Of a stretch of 64,000 nt of DNA, positions 29,467 to 40,900 are shown in pieces. Both the position numbers and the translations under genes were made by a program. The stretch's first letter is position 1. Each line of letters starts with the position of its first letter. Location of the stretch: contig NZ_JASZYF010000031.1 in NCBI RefSeq assembly GCF_030317115.1, positions 1-64,000 of the forward strand, read 5' to 3'. A model generated the notes under the pieces. It saw nothing but the letters and a program-made list of their open reading frames with translations. It ran no database searches and was not told the DNA's origin. The DNA comes from Variovorax gracilis. Lineage in GTDB: Bacteria > Pseudomonadota > Gammaproteobacteria > Burkholderiales > Burkholderiaceae_C.

Positions 29467-29775
29467 TCAGCCCTTGCGCATGATCAGCGCGAGAACGAGC
29501 ATCGAAATGACGAAGCTGATCCAGATCGACGGCTCGGCTTCCAGGCTCATCCACTCCTGCAGCTTGCCCGCTATGCCGATGAAGATCAGATTGATGTATG
29601 CGGCGATGAGCAGCCCGATGAAAAGCCGATCGCCCCGGGTGGTATCCAGCGGCAGCCAGCCGCGGCGCAAGGTGGTGGGCGACTTGATCTCCCACACGGT
29701 CATGCCGACGAGCATCAACGCGATGCAGGTGAAGAACACCGCCACCGGCGTGGTCCAGACCATCCACTCAAACAT
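29467..29775 (-). CDS. DUF2160-family small membrane protein of the glycerol importer
   Basis: A 102-residue protein with three hydrophobic helices: the first about residues 5-27, the second around GDRLFIGLLIAAYINLIFIG and the last near SFVISMLVLALIM. DUF2160 proteins occur almost only inside glycerol ABC importer operons, between the permease and the binding protein, exactly as here. Their function is unknown; an accessory membrane subunit is an inference. ATG at 29775 (MFEWMVWTTP) is the natural start; the longer frame reads through the REP-like element. Confidence 0.88.
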   Translation of the reverse strand: MFEWMVWTTPVAVFFTCIALMLVGMTVWEIKSPTTLRRGWLPLDTTRGDRLFIGLLIAAYINLIFIGIAGKLQEWMSLEAEPSIWISFVISMLVLALIMRKG

Positions 29776-29799
29776 GAGCACACCCCCCGTCTTCGCGCA

Positions 29800-29871
29800 C
29801 TTCGTGTCGCTTCGCCAACCCCCTTGCAGGGGGCAACACCTGCGGCCCGGCAAAGCCGGGTCCGCGGTGTT
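29800..29871. repeat. REP-like palindromic element between glpQ and the DUF2160 gene
   Basis: Two adjacent hairpins are seen: CCCCC/GGGGG around TTGCA (29819-29833), then a longer imperfect one from AACACC to GGTGTT with a GCCGG core around AAA (29835-29871). From memory, similar cassettes are common between Comamonadaceae genes. It sits inside the operon, so it may stabilise upstream mRNA or attenuate the 3' genes. Confidence 0.65.
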
Positions 29872-29904
29872 CCTGAAAGCGGGCTGCAATCGTTGTGGCT
29901 TTCA

Positions 29905-30713
29905 TCAAACTCTCCCCATCGCGAAGCCTTTTGCGATGTAGTGGCGGACGAACCAGATGACGATGGCGCCGGGCACGATGGTCAGCACGCCGGCGGCGGC
30001 CAGCGTGGCCCAATCCATGCCGGATGCGCTCACCGTGCGCGTCATCGTCGCGACGATCGGCTTGGCGTTCACGCTCGTCAGCGTGCGCGCCAGCAGCAGC
30101 TCGACCCAGCTGAACATGAAGCAGAAGAAGGCCGCGACGCCGACGCCTGCCTTGATGAGCGGCAGGAAGATGGTGAGGAAGAAGCGTGGGAACGAATAGC
30201 CGTCGATGTAGGCCGTCTCGTCGATCTCGCGCGGTATGCCGCTCATGAAGCCTTCCAGAATCCACACCGCCAGCGGCACGTTGAAGAGCAGGTGCGCCAG
30301 TGCCACGCCGAGGTGCGTATCCATCAGGCCCACGGTCGAGTAGAGCTGGAAGAAGGGCAGCAGGAATACGGCCGGCGGCGTCATGCGGTTGGTCAGCAGC
30401 CAGAAGAAGACGTGCTTGTCGCCGAGGAACGAATAACGCGAGAACGCGTAAGCCGCCGGCAGCGCCACCGTGAGCGAGATGACCGTGTTGATGCCAACGT
30501 AGATCAGGCTGTTGATGTAGCCCGAGTACCAGGACTCATCGGTGAAGATCCGCCGGTAGTTTTCCCACGTGAAGGTCTGCGGAAAGAACGAGAAGCTCGA
30601 CAGGATCTCCTCGTTCGTCTTGAAACTCATGTTGACCATCCAATAGATGGGCAACAGCGCGAACACGATGTAGAACACCAGGAACACGCTGCGCTTGCGG
30701 AAGCGGTCTTCGT

Positions 30714-30717
<4 letters not shown>
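29905..30717 (-). CDS. glpQ: Glycerol ABC importer permease 2
   Basis: A 270-residue MalG-type inner-membrane permease with six helices. The cytoplasmic EAA loop that contacts an ATPase is visible as EGFMSGIPREIDETAYIDGY (about 175-194), followed by SFPRFFLTIFLPLIKAGVG. It ends with VRHYIAKGFAMGRV. Its ATG overlaps the glpP stop (ATGA), so both halves of the channel are translated together. Confidence 0.92.
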
Positions 30718-31607
<890 letters not shown>

Positions 31608-31662
31608 GGTGCAACCTCCGTGCTTCGCGCTGCGGTATTCGCCTTCGGAGCGGCCGCCCGGC

Positions 31663-32733
31663 TCATGCCACCAACTCCTCGTCGCGATAGAAGCAGCTCT
31701 TGCGCCCGAGCACCTGCAGCCAGACAGTGCTGCCGACGGGCGGAACGACGGCGTCGGACGCCAGTCGCGCCTTGAGTGCGCTGCCGTCGAGCTTGGCGCT
31801 CAGCATCAGGTGCGTGCCGACGTCCTGCAATTGGGTCAGCGTGGCGGGCACCGCGCCCGGCGCATTCGGTTCGACCAGCGCGACGTACTCCGGCCGGATG
31901 CCGAGCTTGAGCGCGCCTTCGGGCAACTCACGCGTTGAAGGCAGCCGCGTCCCCGCGATATCGAGCATGCCGCCCGCGCTCTGCGCCGGCAGGAAGTTCA
32001 TCCCCGGCGAGCCGATGAAGTGACCGACGAAGGTGTGGGCCGGCCGCTCGAACAACGCCTCGGCGCTGCCGATCTGCACGGCCTTGCCGCGCGTCATCAC
32101 GACCACTTCCTCGGCGAAGGTCAGGGCCTCAACCTGGTCGTGCGTAACGTAGATCAGGGTGAGCTTCAGCTCGCGGTGGATCTGCTTCAGCTTGCGCCGC
32201 AACTGCCATTTGAGGTGCGGGTCGATCACGGTCAACGGCTCGTCGAAGAGGACGGCCGACACATCGCTGCGAACCAGGCCGCGGCCGAGCGAGATCTTCT
32301 GCTTGGCGTCGGCTGCAAGGCCGGCCGCACGCTGGTTGAGCTGGCCGCTCATGTCGAGCATCTCGGCGATCTCGCCGACACGCCTGCGGATCTGCTCGGC
32401 GGGCATGTTGCGGTTGCGCAGGGGAAACGCGAGGTTCTGCGCCACTGTCATGGTGTCGTAGATCACGGGGAACTGGAACACCTGCGCGATGTTGCGCTGC
32501 TGCGGTGTCTCCAGCGTCACGTCGCGGCCATTGAACTTGACGCTGCCCTTGGACGGCGCCAGGAGGCCCGAGATGATGTTGAGCATCGTGGTCTTGCCGC
32601 AGCCCGAGGGGCCGAGCAAGGCGTAGGCGCCGCCGTCGCGGAAGCTCATCTTGAGCGGCAGCAGCGCATAGTCGCTGTCCTGCGTCGGGTTCGGGCGATA
32701 GGCGTGAGCCAGGTCCAGGTCGATGCGGGCCAT
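31663..32733 (-). CDS. glpT: Glycerol ABC importer ATPase 2 (degenerate signature motif)
   Basis: A 356-residue ATPase of the polyol/sugar importer type with a C-terminal TOBE-like regulatory domain. Walker A GPSGCGKTT is near residues 41-49, Walker B AVLFDEPLTVIDPHLKW and the His switch VTHDQVE. The ABC signature is not LSGGQ but AADAKQKISLGRGLV (about 138-152). With a partner that keeps LSGGQ, the dimer should have one canonical and one degenerate ATP site, a pattern I recall from this family. Start ATG at 32733 leaves 1 bp to the glpS stop. Confidence 0.92.
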   Translation of the reverse strand: MARIDLDLAHAYRPNPTQDSDYALLPLKMSFRDGGAYALLGPSGCGKTTMLNIISGLLAPSKGSVKFNGRDVTLETPQQRNIAQVFQFPVIYDTMTVAQNLAFPLRNRNMPAEQIRRRVGEIAEMLDMSGQLNQRAAGLAADAKQKISLGRGLVRSDVSAVLFDEPLTVIDPHLKWQLRRKLKQIHRELKLTLIYVTHDQVEALTFAEEVVVMTRGKAVQIGSAEALFERPAHTFVGHFIGSPGMNFLPAQSAGGMLDIAGTRLPSTRELPEGALKLGIRPEYVALVEPNAPGAVPATLTQLQDVGTHLMLSAKLDGSALKARLASDAVVPPVGSTVWLQVLGRKSCFYRDEELVA

Positions 32734-32734
32734 G

Positions 32735-33808
32735 TCAGCCTCCCTTGCGCCAGGCGGGTGCGACGGCCAGCCGCTCGCCGCTGTCGAACACATAGGCTTG
32801 CGACGCGCTGAAATACAGCGTGATCGCCGCACCGAGATCGAAGCGATGCACGCCGGTGAGTTGCGCGACCAGTTCGCCGACCAGCGTCTCGACGTGGACG
32901 AAGGTGTCGGAGCCCGAGATTTCCGCAAGCTCGACCTTGCCGGGCAAAGCGATGTCGCCGTCGCTCGCGCCGACATTGAGGGCGCTCGAACGCAGGCCGA
33001 TCGTGACCGCGCCATCGATGGCGGCCGGCAGAGTGATCGGCAGCATGGGGCCGCCTTCCATCTGCACGCCGCCCGTCACCACGTGGCCCACCATCAGGTT
33101 CATCGGCGGATCGCTGAAGGCGCGCGCCACGCGCAGGGATTGCGGGGCGTGGAAGACCTCGGCGGTCGGGCCGTATTGAAGCAGTTCGCCGGAATCCATC
33201 ACCGCCGTGTAGCCTCCGAGCAGCAGGGCCTCCCCGGGCTCGGTGGTGGCATAGATCACGGTCGAATCGCCGGTTGCGAAGAGCTGCGTGAGTTCTTCGC
33301 GCAATCCTTCGCGCAGCTTGTAGTCGAGGTTTACCAGGGGCTCGTCGAGCAGCATCAGGGGCGCCCCCTTGGCGAGGGCGCGCGCCAGCGCCACGCGCTG
33401 CTGCTGGCCGCCGGACAGCTCGGCCGGATAGCGGTCGAGGAACATGCCGATGTGCAGCTTGTCCGCCAACTCGCGCACACGCGCGTCGACGTTCTTTTCG
33501 CCGCGCAGCTTGAGCGGCGAACCGATGTTCTCGGCGACCTTGAGCGAGGGGTAGTTGATGAACTGCTGATAGACCATCGCAACGTTCCGCTCGCGCACCG
33601 GCACGCCGGTCACGTCCTTGCCGTCGACGAAGACCTTGCCTTCGGTCGGCGCATCGAGCCCGGCCATGAGCCGCATCAGGCTGGTCTTGCCGGCCTGCGT
33701 GGCGCCCAGCAGCACAGTCACCGCGCCGCTCTTGGGAGCGATGCTCTGTGGGTAGAGCCAGGTCTGCGCGCCCACCTTCTTGGTGACGCGTTCGAGTGTC
33801 AGCTGCAT
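32735..33808 (-). CDS. glpS: Glycerol ABC importer ATPase 1
   Basis: A 357-residue ATPase partner of GlpT. Its P-loop is GATQAGKTS (about 35-43), lacking the usual PSG, while the signature [15 protein letters not shown] (about 132) is intact and Walker B is [12 protein letters not shown]. The switch region has ATTEPGEAL where most family members have His, a further degeneracy. A C-terminal TOBE-like domain follows. ATG at 33808 overlaps the glpD stop by 10 bp, so the importer is translationally coupled to glycerol-3-phosphate dehydrogenase. Confidence 0.92.
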   Translation of the reverse strand: MQLTLERVTKKVGAQTWLYPQSIAPKSGAVTVLLGATQAGKTSLMRLMAGLDAPTEGKVFVDGKDVTGVPVRERNVAMVYQQFINYPSLKVAENIGSPLKLRGEKNVDARVRELADKLHIGMFLDRYPAELSGGQQQRVALARALAKGAPLMLLDEPLVNLDYKLREGLREELTQLFATGDSTVIYATTEPGEALLLGGYTAVMDSGELLQYGPTAEVFHAPQSLRVARAFSDPPMNLMVGHVVTGGVQMEGGPMLPITLPAAIDGAVTIGLRSSALNVGASDGDIALPGKVELAEISGSDTFVHVETLVGELVAQLTGVHRFDLGAAITLYFSASQAYVFDSGERLAVAPAWRKGG

Positions 33809-35463
33809 GGAGCGTCCTCTTTCAGGCGTGCATGGTCCCGCATCCAGGTGTTGACCTGATCGCGCTCCGCCGGCGTGAAGTGGAGCCCGAGCTTGGAGCG
33901 GCGCCAGAGCACGTCGTCGCCGCTGCAGGCCCATTCCTCGTCGCGCAGGTAGCGCAGCTCGCGCTCGTGGAGCCCGGGCGCGACGGCCTCCCCCATGTCG
34001 TCCATCGATCGGGCGTCGCCGATGACCTCCGCGACGCGGGCGCCGTAGGCTCGTGCGAGGCGGCGGGCGAGGTTGAACTCGAGCCAAGGGTATTTCGAAC
34101 GGACCGCATCGACGAAGCGCTCGAAGTCGTCGTCGGGTCGTGACGTGCGGGTGGTGCCGCCGATCCAGGCGGAGAGGTCGCCGCCGGCCATGAATGCGCC
34201 GTCCGTCCATGCGGTGCGGGTCTCGCCGAGCATCCGCCCTACTTCGTCGGCTGCGTCTTCGGCCAGCTTCCGGAAAGTGGTGATCTTGCCGCCCCATACC
34301 GACAGCAGCGGCGCCGCAGTGGTGTTGGACTCGAGCATGTAGTCGCGCGTCACGGCCGACGGGTCGCCAGAGGCGTCGTCGAGCAGCGGCCGGACGCCCG
34401 AATAGGTCCACACCACGTCGGCCGGGGTGACAGGCTTCCTGAAATACCGGCTCGCCTGCGTGCAGAGGTAGTCGACCTCGTCATCGCTGATCCGCGCGGC
34501 GCCGGGGTCGTCGCCCTGCAACTCGATGTCGGTCGTGCCGATCAGCGTGAAGTCGTCCTGGTACGGGATCGCGAAGATGATCCGCTTATCGGGGTTCTGG
34601 AAGATATAGGCGTGGTCGTGGCCGAAGACGCGCGGCACGACGATGTGGCTGCCCTTCACGAGTCGCAGATGCCGGGTCGCCAGCGCCTCGCCCTGCGCCG
34701 AGTGCGCCACGCCGCGCAGAAAGGCTTCGGCCCATGGCCCTGCCGCGTTGACCACGGCGCGTGCGCGCACGCTACGCTGGCCTTCGGGGCCTTCGAGCAG
34801 GGCAGTCCAGCCCTCGGCATTGCGTCGCGCGCTGATGCAGCGGGTGCGCGTAAGGATCTCGGCTCCGCGCGCCCGAGCATCGAGTGCGTTCAGCACCACG
34901 AGCCGCGCGTCGTCGACCCAGCCGTCCGAATACACGAAGCCGCGCTTGAACTCGGGTTTGAGCGCCGCGCCGGCCTCGTGCCGCTTGAGATCGACGGTGC
35001 GCGACCCCGGCAGCACTTCACGACGCGCTAGGTGGTCGTACATGAAAAGGCCGATGCGGATCATCCAGGCCGGCCGCATCGACGGATCATGCGGCATCAC
35101 GAAACGCAGCGGCCACATGATGTGCGGCGCGCTCTTGAGCAGCACCTCGCGCTCCTGCAACGCCTTGCGCACGAGCGAGAACTCGTAGTACTCCAGGTAG
35201 CGGAGACCGCCATGGATGAGCTTGGTGGAGGACGACGAGGTGTGCGCCGCAAGGTCGTCCTTCTCGCACAGCACGACGCGCCAGCCCCTGCCGGCCAGGT
35301 CGCGCGCGATGCCGCAGCCATTGATGCCGCCGCCGACGATCAGCACGTCGCAATCAGCGGCGGAGGCGGTCGATGACGGGGGTGGTTCGCTCACGAGGGA
35401 TAGGTCCGTTCGAATGTGACTTAATGCACGGTTTGAAGTCTGATCGCTTTCGAATTTTTTCAT
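33799..35463 (-). CDS. glpD: Glycerol-3-phosphate dehydrogenase (FAD-dependent)
   Basis: A 554-residue membrane-associated flavoenzyme oxidising glycerol-3-phosphate to dihydroxyacetone phosphate and reducing quinone. The FAD-binding Rossmann motif DVLIVGGGINGCGIARDLAG is at about residues 38-57; KLIHGGLRYLEYYEFSLVRK and SVWGGKITTFRKLAEDA are family blocks. An alternative start lies further in; ATG at 35463 leaves an 82-bp intergenic region shared with glpR. It is the first gene of the glpDSTPQ-DUF2160-glpV operon and works with GlpK on glycerol taken up by the importer. Confidence 0.95.
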   Translation of the reverse strand: MKKFESDQTSNRALSHIRTDLSLVSEPPPSSTASAADCDVLIVGGGINGCGIARDLAGRGWRVVLCEKDDLAAHTSSSSTKLIHGGLRYLEYYEFSLVRKALQEREVLLKSAPHIMWPLRFVMPHDPSMRPAWMIRIGLFMYDHLARREVLPGSRTVDLKRHEAGAALKPEFKRGFVYSDGWVDDARLVVLNALDARARGAEILTRTRCISARRNAEGWTALLEGPEGQRSVRARAVVNAAGPWAEAFLRGVAHSAQGEALATRHLRLVKGSHIVVPRVFGHDHAYIFQNPDKRIIFAIPYQDDFTLIGTTDIELQGDDPGAARISDDEVDYLCTQASRYFRKPVTPADVVWTYSGVRPLLDDASGDPSAVTRDYMLESNTTAAPLLSVWGGKITTFRKLAEDAADEVGRMLGETRTAWTDGAFMAGGDLSAWIGGTTRTSRPDDDFERFVDAVRSKYPWLEFNLARRLARAYGARVAEVIGDARSMDDMGEAVAPGLHERELRYLRDEEWACSGDDVLWRRSKLGLHFTPAERDQVNTWMRDHARLKEDAPCS

Positions 35464-35511
35464 TCTGGTTCCTTACGGCGCGATTTTCTTCGGCGTTAAC
35501 CCTTAAGTCCA

Positions 35512-35538
35512 TTCGTTTCCTTTCGTTCTAAAGTCGTT
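35512..35538. promoter_or_regulatory. TTCGTT direct repeats in the glpD-glpR intergenic region
   Basis: TTCGTT occurs at 35512 and 35522, exactly one helical turn apart, with a third related TCGTTT at about 35533. DeoR-family regulators of sugar and glycerol genes often bind TTCG-type direct repeats. The place between divergent glpD and glpR suits a GlpR operator. This is a weak motif; no known consensus is fully matched. Confidence 0.35.
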
Positions 35539-35545
35539 TGCCACA

Positions 35546-36331
35546 TTGATTCGCCTGTCCGTGAACTCCAATCCGCGTCAACTCAAGCTGCTCAATACCG
35601 TGCGCTCGCGCGGCTCCGTCACGGTCGAACAACTGGCCGAGATGCTTGGGGTCACCCTGCAGACGGTGCGCCGCGACGTACAGCGATTGGCCGACGAAGG
35701 GCATCTCACGCGGTTTCATGGCGGCGTGCGGGTGCCGAGCTCGACCACGGAGAACATCGGCTACCAGCAGCGCGAAACGCTGCATGCCGAGGGCAAGGCC
35801 CGCATCGCGCGCGCGGTGGCGGCGCGGGTGCCGAACGACTGCTCGCTGATCCTCAATATCGGCACCACCACAGAGGCCATCGCGAAGGCACTGCTGCGTC
35901 ATACAGGCCTGCGCGTGATCACCAACAACCTGAACGTCGCGACCATCCTGAGCGACAACCCGAACTGCGAGGTGATCGTGGCGGGCGGCTCGGTGCGGCT
36001 GCGCGACCGCGCCATCGTCGGCGAGGCGACAGTCGATTTCATTCGCCAGTTCAAGGTCGACATCGCTCTCATCGGCGTGTCGAGCATCGAGGCCGACGGC
36101 ACGCTGCGCGACTTCGACCTGCGCGAGGTGAAGGTGGCGCAAACCATCATCGCGCAGGCGCGCGAGGTGTGGCTCGCCGCGGACGCCAGCAAGTTCAACC
36201 GCCCTGCGATGATCGAGCTCGCGAAGCTCTCCCAGATCGATTGCCTCTTCACGGACGCGGAACCGCCACCGCCCTTCCCCGAGTTGATCGAGCGCGCGCA
36301 AGTCCGTTGCGAGATTGCGCGCGAACACTGA
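35546..36331 (+). CDS. glpR: DeoR-family repressor of the glycerol regulon
   Basis: A 261-residue DeoR-type repressor. The helix-turn-helix is at about residues 20-57 ([23 protein letters not shown], then [11 protein letters not shown]). The sugar-phosphate sensing domain has [16 protein letters not shown] and [20 protein letters not shown]. The effector is expected to be glycerol-3-phosphate. Start TTG at 35546 or GTG at 35561. It is divergent from glpD and lies 13 bp upstream of glpK, so it probably controls both arms. Confidence 0.92.
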   Translation: MIRLSVNSNPRQLKLLNTVRSRGSVTVEQLAEMLGVTLQTVRRDVQRLADEGHLTRFHGGVRVPSSTTENIGYQQRETLHAEGKARIARAVAARVPNDCSLILNIGTTTEAIAKALLRHTGLRVITNNLNVATILSDNPNCEVIVAGGSVRLRDRAIVGEATVDFIRQFKVDIALIGVSSIEADGTLRDFDLREVKVAQTIIAQAREVWLAADASKFNRPAMIELAKLSQIDCLFTDAEPPPPFPELIERAQVRCEIAREH

Positions 36332-36344
36332 AGGAACTTTTCCC

Positions 36345-37838
36345 ATGACTTACCTGCTCGCCCTCGACCAGGGCACGTCGAGCTCTCGCAGCATCGTTTT
36401 CGATGGCGAAGGCCGCATCGTCGCGATCGCCCAACAGGAACTGACGCAGATCTACCCCCAGCCCGGCTGGGTCGAGCACGACCCGATGGAGATCTGGACA
36501 AGCCAGCTCGCCACCGCGCGGGACGTGCTCGCCAGGGCCAGGCTCAAGGCGAGCGACATCCACGCGGTCGGCATCACCAATCAGCGCGAAACGACGGTGG
36601 TGTGGAACCGCAAGACCGGCCAGCCGGTGCATCACGCCATCGTCTGGCAGGACCGCCGCGCCGAGCCGCTGTGCGCCAGGCTGCGCGAGGACGGCATGAC
36701 CGGCACCATCCGCGAGAAGACCGGCCTGGTGATCGACGCCTATTTCTCCGGCACCAAGCTGCGCTGGCTGCTCGACATCGTGCCCGGCGTGCGCGACCAG
36801 GCCGAGCGCGGCGAGCTGGCCTTCGGCACCATCGACAGCTGGCTCATCTGGCAGCTCACCGGCGGCAAGGTGCACGTTACGGACGTGAGCAACGCGTCGC
36901 GCACCATGCTCTTCAATGTGCACAGCAACCAATGGGACGGGGAGCTCCTGGAGGCGCTCGACATCCCTGCGTCGCTGATGCCGGAGGTCAAGCCGTCGAG
37001 CGCGCACTTCGCCGACACCGACGCGGCGCTTCTGGAGCGCAGCCTGCCCATCGGCGGCGTCGCGGGCGACCAGCAGAGCGCCCTCTTCGGCCAGGCCTGT
37101 TTCGAGGCCGGCATGGCGAAGAACACCTACGGCACCGGCTGCTTCCTGCTGATGCATACGGGTGGCGCCTTCCAGCCCTCGCACAACGGCTTGCTCGTCA
37201 CCAGTGCCGCGCAGACCGGCGAGCAGCCGCAATACGCGATGGAAGGCAGCGTGTTCGTCGGCGGCGCGGTCGTGCAGTGGCTGCGCGACGGGCTCAAGGC
37301 GATCCCGGGCAGCGCGCAGGTGCAGGCACTGGCCGAGAGCGTGCCGGATGCGGGCGGCGTGATGATGGTGCCGGCCTTTACCGGCCTCGGCGCGCCCTAC
37401 TGGGACGCGGACGCGCGCGGAATCATCACGGGGCTCACGCGCGGCACCACCGTGGCGCACATCGCACGCGCCGCGCTGGAAAGCATCGCGTACCAGAGCG
37501 CTGCGTTGCTGCAGGCGATGAGCCGCGATGCGGTCGCGGCGGGCGGAACGCCGGTGGCGGAGCTGCGGGTGGATGGCGGCGCGTGCGTGAACGACCTGCT
37601 GATGCAGTTCCAGGCCGACCTGTTGGGAATACCGGTCGTGCGGCCGGAAGTGACGGAGACCACGGCGCTGGGGGCTGCCTATCTCGCGGGCCTGTCGACG
37701 GGCGTGTACAGCGATGTGGGGCAGTTGTCGAAGCTGTGGCGCGTCGAGCGTCGCTTCATGCCGACCCTGAGCCGATCGAAGGCCGACGAAGCGATGGAAC
37801 GGTGGGAGATGGCCGTGCGGAGAGCGACGCTTTCCTGA
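36345..37838 (+). CDS. glpK: Glycerol kinase
   Basis: A 497-residue FGGY-family kinase phosphorylating glycerol to sn-glycerol-3-phosphate. The N-terminal phosphate loop [13 protein letters not shown] is at residues 8-20; [20 protein letters not shown] and [14 protein letters not shown] are conserved, as is the ATP-binding [13 protein letters not shown]. Its length is the usual one. ATG at 36345 has an upstream GAAGGAA and follows the glpR stop by 13 bp. It completes the pathway importer, kinase, dehydrogenase. Confidence 0.96.
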   Translation: MTYLLALDQGTSSSRSIVFDGEGRIVAIAQQELTQIYPQPGWVEHDPMEIWTSQLATARDVLARARLKASDIHAVGITNQRETTVVWNRKTGQPVHHAIVWQDRRAEPLCARLREDGMTGTIREKTGLVIDAYFSGTKLRWLLDIVPGVRDQAERGELAFGTIDSWLIWQLTGGKVHVTDVSNASRTMLFNVHSNQWDGELLEALDIPASLMPEVKPSSAHFADTDAALLERSLPIGGVAGDQQSALFGQACFEAGMAKNTYGTGCFLLMHTGGAFQPSHNGLLVTSAAQTGEQPQYAMEGSVFVGGAVVQWLRDGLKAIPGSAQVQALAESVPDAGGVMMVPAFTGLGAPYWDADARGIITGLTRGTTVAHIARAALESIAYQSAALLQAMSRDAVAAGGTPVAELRVDGGACVNDLLMQFQADLLGIPVVRPEVTETTALGAAYLAGLSTGVYSDVGQLSKLWRVERRFMPTLSRSKADEAMERWEMAVRRATLS

Positions 37839-37897
37839 CATCCACGGATTTGCGGCAGATCAGAGCAGAGCTGCCGTTCGGTTCAACAGGCCTCGAT

Positions 37898-37933
37898 CCG
37901 GCCCTGATCACCGCGGGGGAGATCACGGGCCGG
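37898..37933. terminator. Inverted repeat between convergent glpK and the RTX-like gene
   Basis: CCGGCCCTGATC and GATCACGGGCCGG form a roughly 12-bp stem with one bulged base and an 11-base loop, 60 bp after the glpK stop. It has no long T-run. Its convergent position suggests a transcription end for one or both genes. Confidence 0.45.
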
Positions 37934-37949
37934 ATGGCCTGCTGATCTG

Positions 37950-40900
37950 TCAGAGCACTGCCAGGCCGCTCTGCACGTACAGCGTCACGTCGGTCAGAAG
38001 GTTGTTCTGAAAGACGTCGAAACCGCCTTCGGTCCCCACCTCGGTCCAGTCGTCGGTGAGGGTCACGATGTCGTTCGCGTCACCGGTGACCTGCAACGAC
38101 TGGGTCGACGACATGCCCGAAACCACGTCGCCCGACAGCGTGAGCTTCGTGGTGGCGCCATCGGCCATGTCGAGCTTTTCGAAGTTGCGCAGCGACCTCG
38201 TTTCCAGTGCCGTCAGGTCGAGTTCGGCCACGCCGCTGAACACCAGGGTGTCGTCGCCGCCTGAGCCGTCAATGATCTGATCGGGCTCGGGCAGCGCGGC
38301 CAGCTCCACCCTGGTGCTGGCGTTGTGCCAGAGATGGTAGGTCGTCGTGCGCTCATCACCATTGGATTCGCGCACGACCGCCGTCAAGACCAACTCGGAC
38401 GTGGCCTCTGCGCCACCTACCGACGTGAAGGTCACCTCGCGAGGGTTGTCCAGCACGTCCTGGCCGAAGTACCAGCGTCCGGTGGCGGGATCCTGCGTAC
38501 CGTCCGCGGGAGCGAGGCCGACGCCCAGCGGCAGTTCGATCGAGAGCGACAGCGTCTCGGAACCGTCCGTGTCGCTCGGGGCCGCATCCACGAAGACCGT
38601 CGACGAGCTCCCTCGCTTCAGGCCCAGGTCGGGCGCATCGGCCACGCCGGCGATCGTAAAGGTCGCGGTGCCGGTCGCCGTGCCGCCGGCGGCGTTGACC
38701 ATGGTGTAGGCCACGGTCTCGGTGCCCGACCAGTCGGGGTTGGGCGTGTACATGACGGTACCGTCGGCCTTGATGTCCACCGAGCCGTTTTTCGCGCCCT
38801 CCACGGAGACCAGCTGCATTCCGAACTTATTGGCAGCATCGACCCCGTCGATCACGTTCACCGTCAGCACGTTGTCTTCAATGCCAGCGAACTGCTGTGC
38901 CGTGAGGTTGCCGATCTGCACTCGCTCCCAGTTGACGACCTTCAGGTCGATCGACCGGAACTGGAATGCATCTCTAGCCTTCCCTGCAGCCAGGTGCGCC
39001 TGATACCTGGTCAGGTCGTCCTGGATGGCGGCGTTCGCCAGTTCTGCCTCGGTGAGGTTCAGCACCAGCGTGTCCTTGCCGCCATCACCGCCGCAGAGGA
39101 AGTTCTTGTTCAGCTTGTTGCCTGCGAAGGTGAAGTAACCCGTGTCGTTGCCACCGTCCGCGTACAGAGTGCTGCTGCCTACCCCGAGGGTGATCGTGTC
39201 GTCGGATGCGCTCAGCTTGAGGTAGTCGTTTCCGTTGCCGGTCACGATCTCGCTGGTATTGCCAGGCAGGCCCCACGCACAGATGGTGTCGTTGCCGTTG
39301 CCGGTGGTCACGGTGTTGTTGCCGCCTCCGAGCTCGATGTAGTTGTTTCCGTGGCCTGCATGGATGGTGCTGTTGCTGTCGGCAGCATGAGCCGCATGGA
39401 TCTTGTCGTTGCCGTCGCCAGCGGTGACGTCGTTGTTGCCCTGCCCGGCATAGATGACGTTGTCACCTTGGCCAGCGTCGATCCTGTCGTCCCCGGCACC
39501 GGCGTAGATGGTGTCGTTGCCCTTCAAGGTCGTGACGGTGTTGTTTCCTTCACCGGCCTTGATATGGATGTTGCCCTCGCCGCCCAGGATCGTGTCGTCG
39601 CCTTCGCACGCCGTGATGGTGTCGTTGCCCGTGCTCCTGGCGGCGTCGACGTGGTTGTTGCCGGCACCTACGGAGATGTTCTTTTTGCCCGCCCCATACG
39701 CTGTCACGTTGTCGTTGCCCGACTGCGTGACAAGGGTGGACGCACCGCCGCTGATGATGGTGTTGTTGCCATGGCCTGCGTCGACGTGGTTGTTGCCGGC
39801 GCCAGCGTCGATGGTGTCGTTGCCGTAGCCACTACTGATGGTGTCATTGCCCGTGCCGGTAGTGACGTTGTTGTTGCCCTCGTTGACATCGACGCAGTTC
39901 TTGCCGTCGCCGGCGTTGACGACGTCATCTCCGGAGTAGGCATAGATGTTGTCGTTATCCTTGCCCGCGGTGATGACGTTGTTGCCATGGCCAGCGTTGA
40001 TCACGTTGTTGCCGTCGCCGGCATTGATGACGTCGTGGCCTGCGTGGGTGGTGATCGAGTCGTTGGTCGAGCCCTTGCTGACCTCCACGCGCCCTGCTTC
40101 TGCCTTGGGCACGTAGGCCGCGTCGTCGACCAGCACTTCCAGCGCTTCCCAGCCGTCCACCTTCAGGTCGATCGACTTGAACTGGTATGCCGAGGTATTG
40201 CCCGCGGCCAGTCGCGCACGATAGGTGTCGATGTCCAGCTCGACGTCGGCACGCGCCCTTTCTGCCGCGGTGAAGCTCAGAACCATGGTGTCGGTTCCGG
40301 CGCCCCCCGACAGGACGTTGCGCGTGCTCAGGTTGTCGCCGAACCTGAGGATCGCGCTGTCGTTGCCATTGCCGGCGCTGAGCGTGCTGTTGCTCGCGAC
40401 GCCGCCGTCGCCCATGTAGACGACGTCATTGGCGTCGCCGAGCACGATCGTGTCCTTGCCGCCCCCGGCGCGGATCACGTTGGAGTTGCCGAGGTAGCCC
40501 GCCGCGTAGATCGTGTCGTGGCCGGCGCCGGTGGTGACGTCGTTGTCGCCGTTGCCCACGCTGACGTAGTTGCTGCCTGCGCCGGCATCGACGGTGTCGT
40601 GACCGAGGCCGCCGCAGATGGAGTCGTTGCCGGCCCCGGCCTTGACCTTGTTGTTGCCGTAGCCCGCGTCGACGTAGTTGTTGCCATCGCCGGCGTCGAT
40701 CACGTCATTGCCCAGTCCGGCATGGATCTTGTCGCTGCCCGTGCCAGTCTTGACGTCGTTGTCGCCTTCGCCGGCCTTGACAGTGTTGGCGCCATTGCCG
40801 ACCACCGTGACCTTGTCATCACCGCTGCAGGCTGTGATCAGGTTGTCGCCGGAGCCGGTGATCGTCACGTCGTTGTTGCCGTAGGAGACGTTGATCGTCT

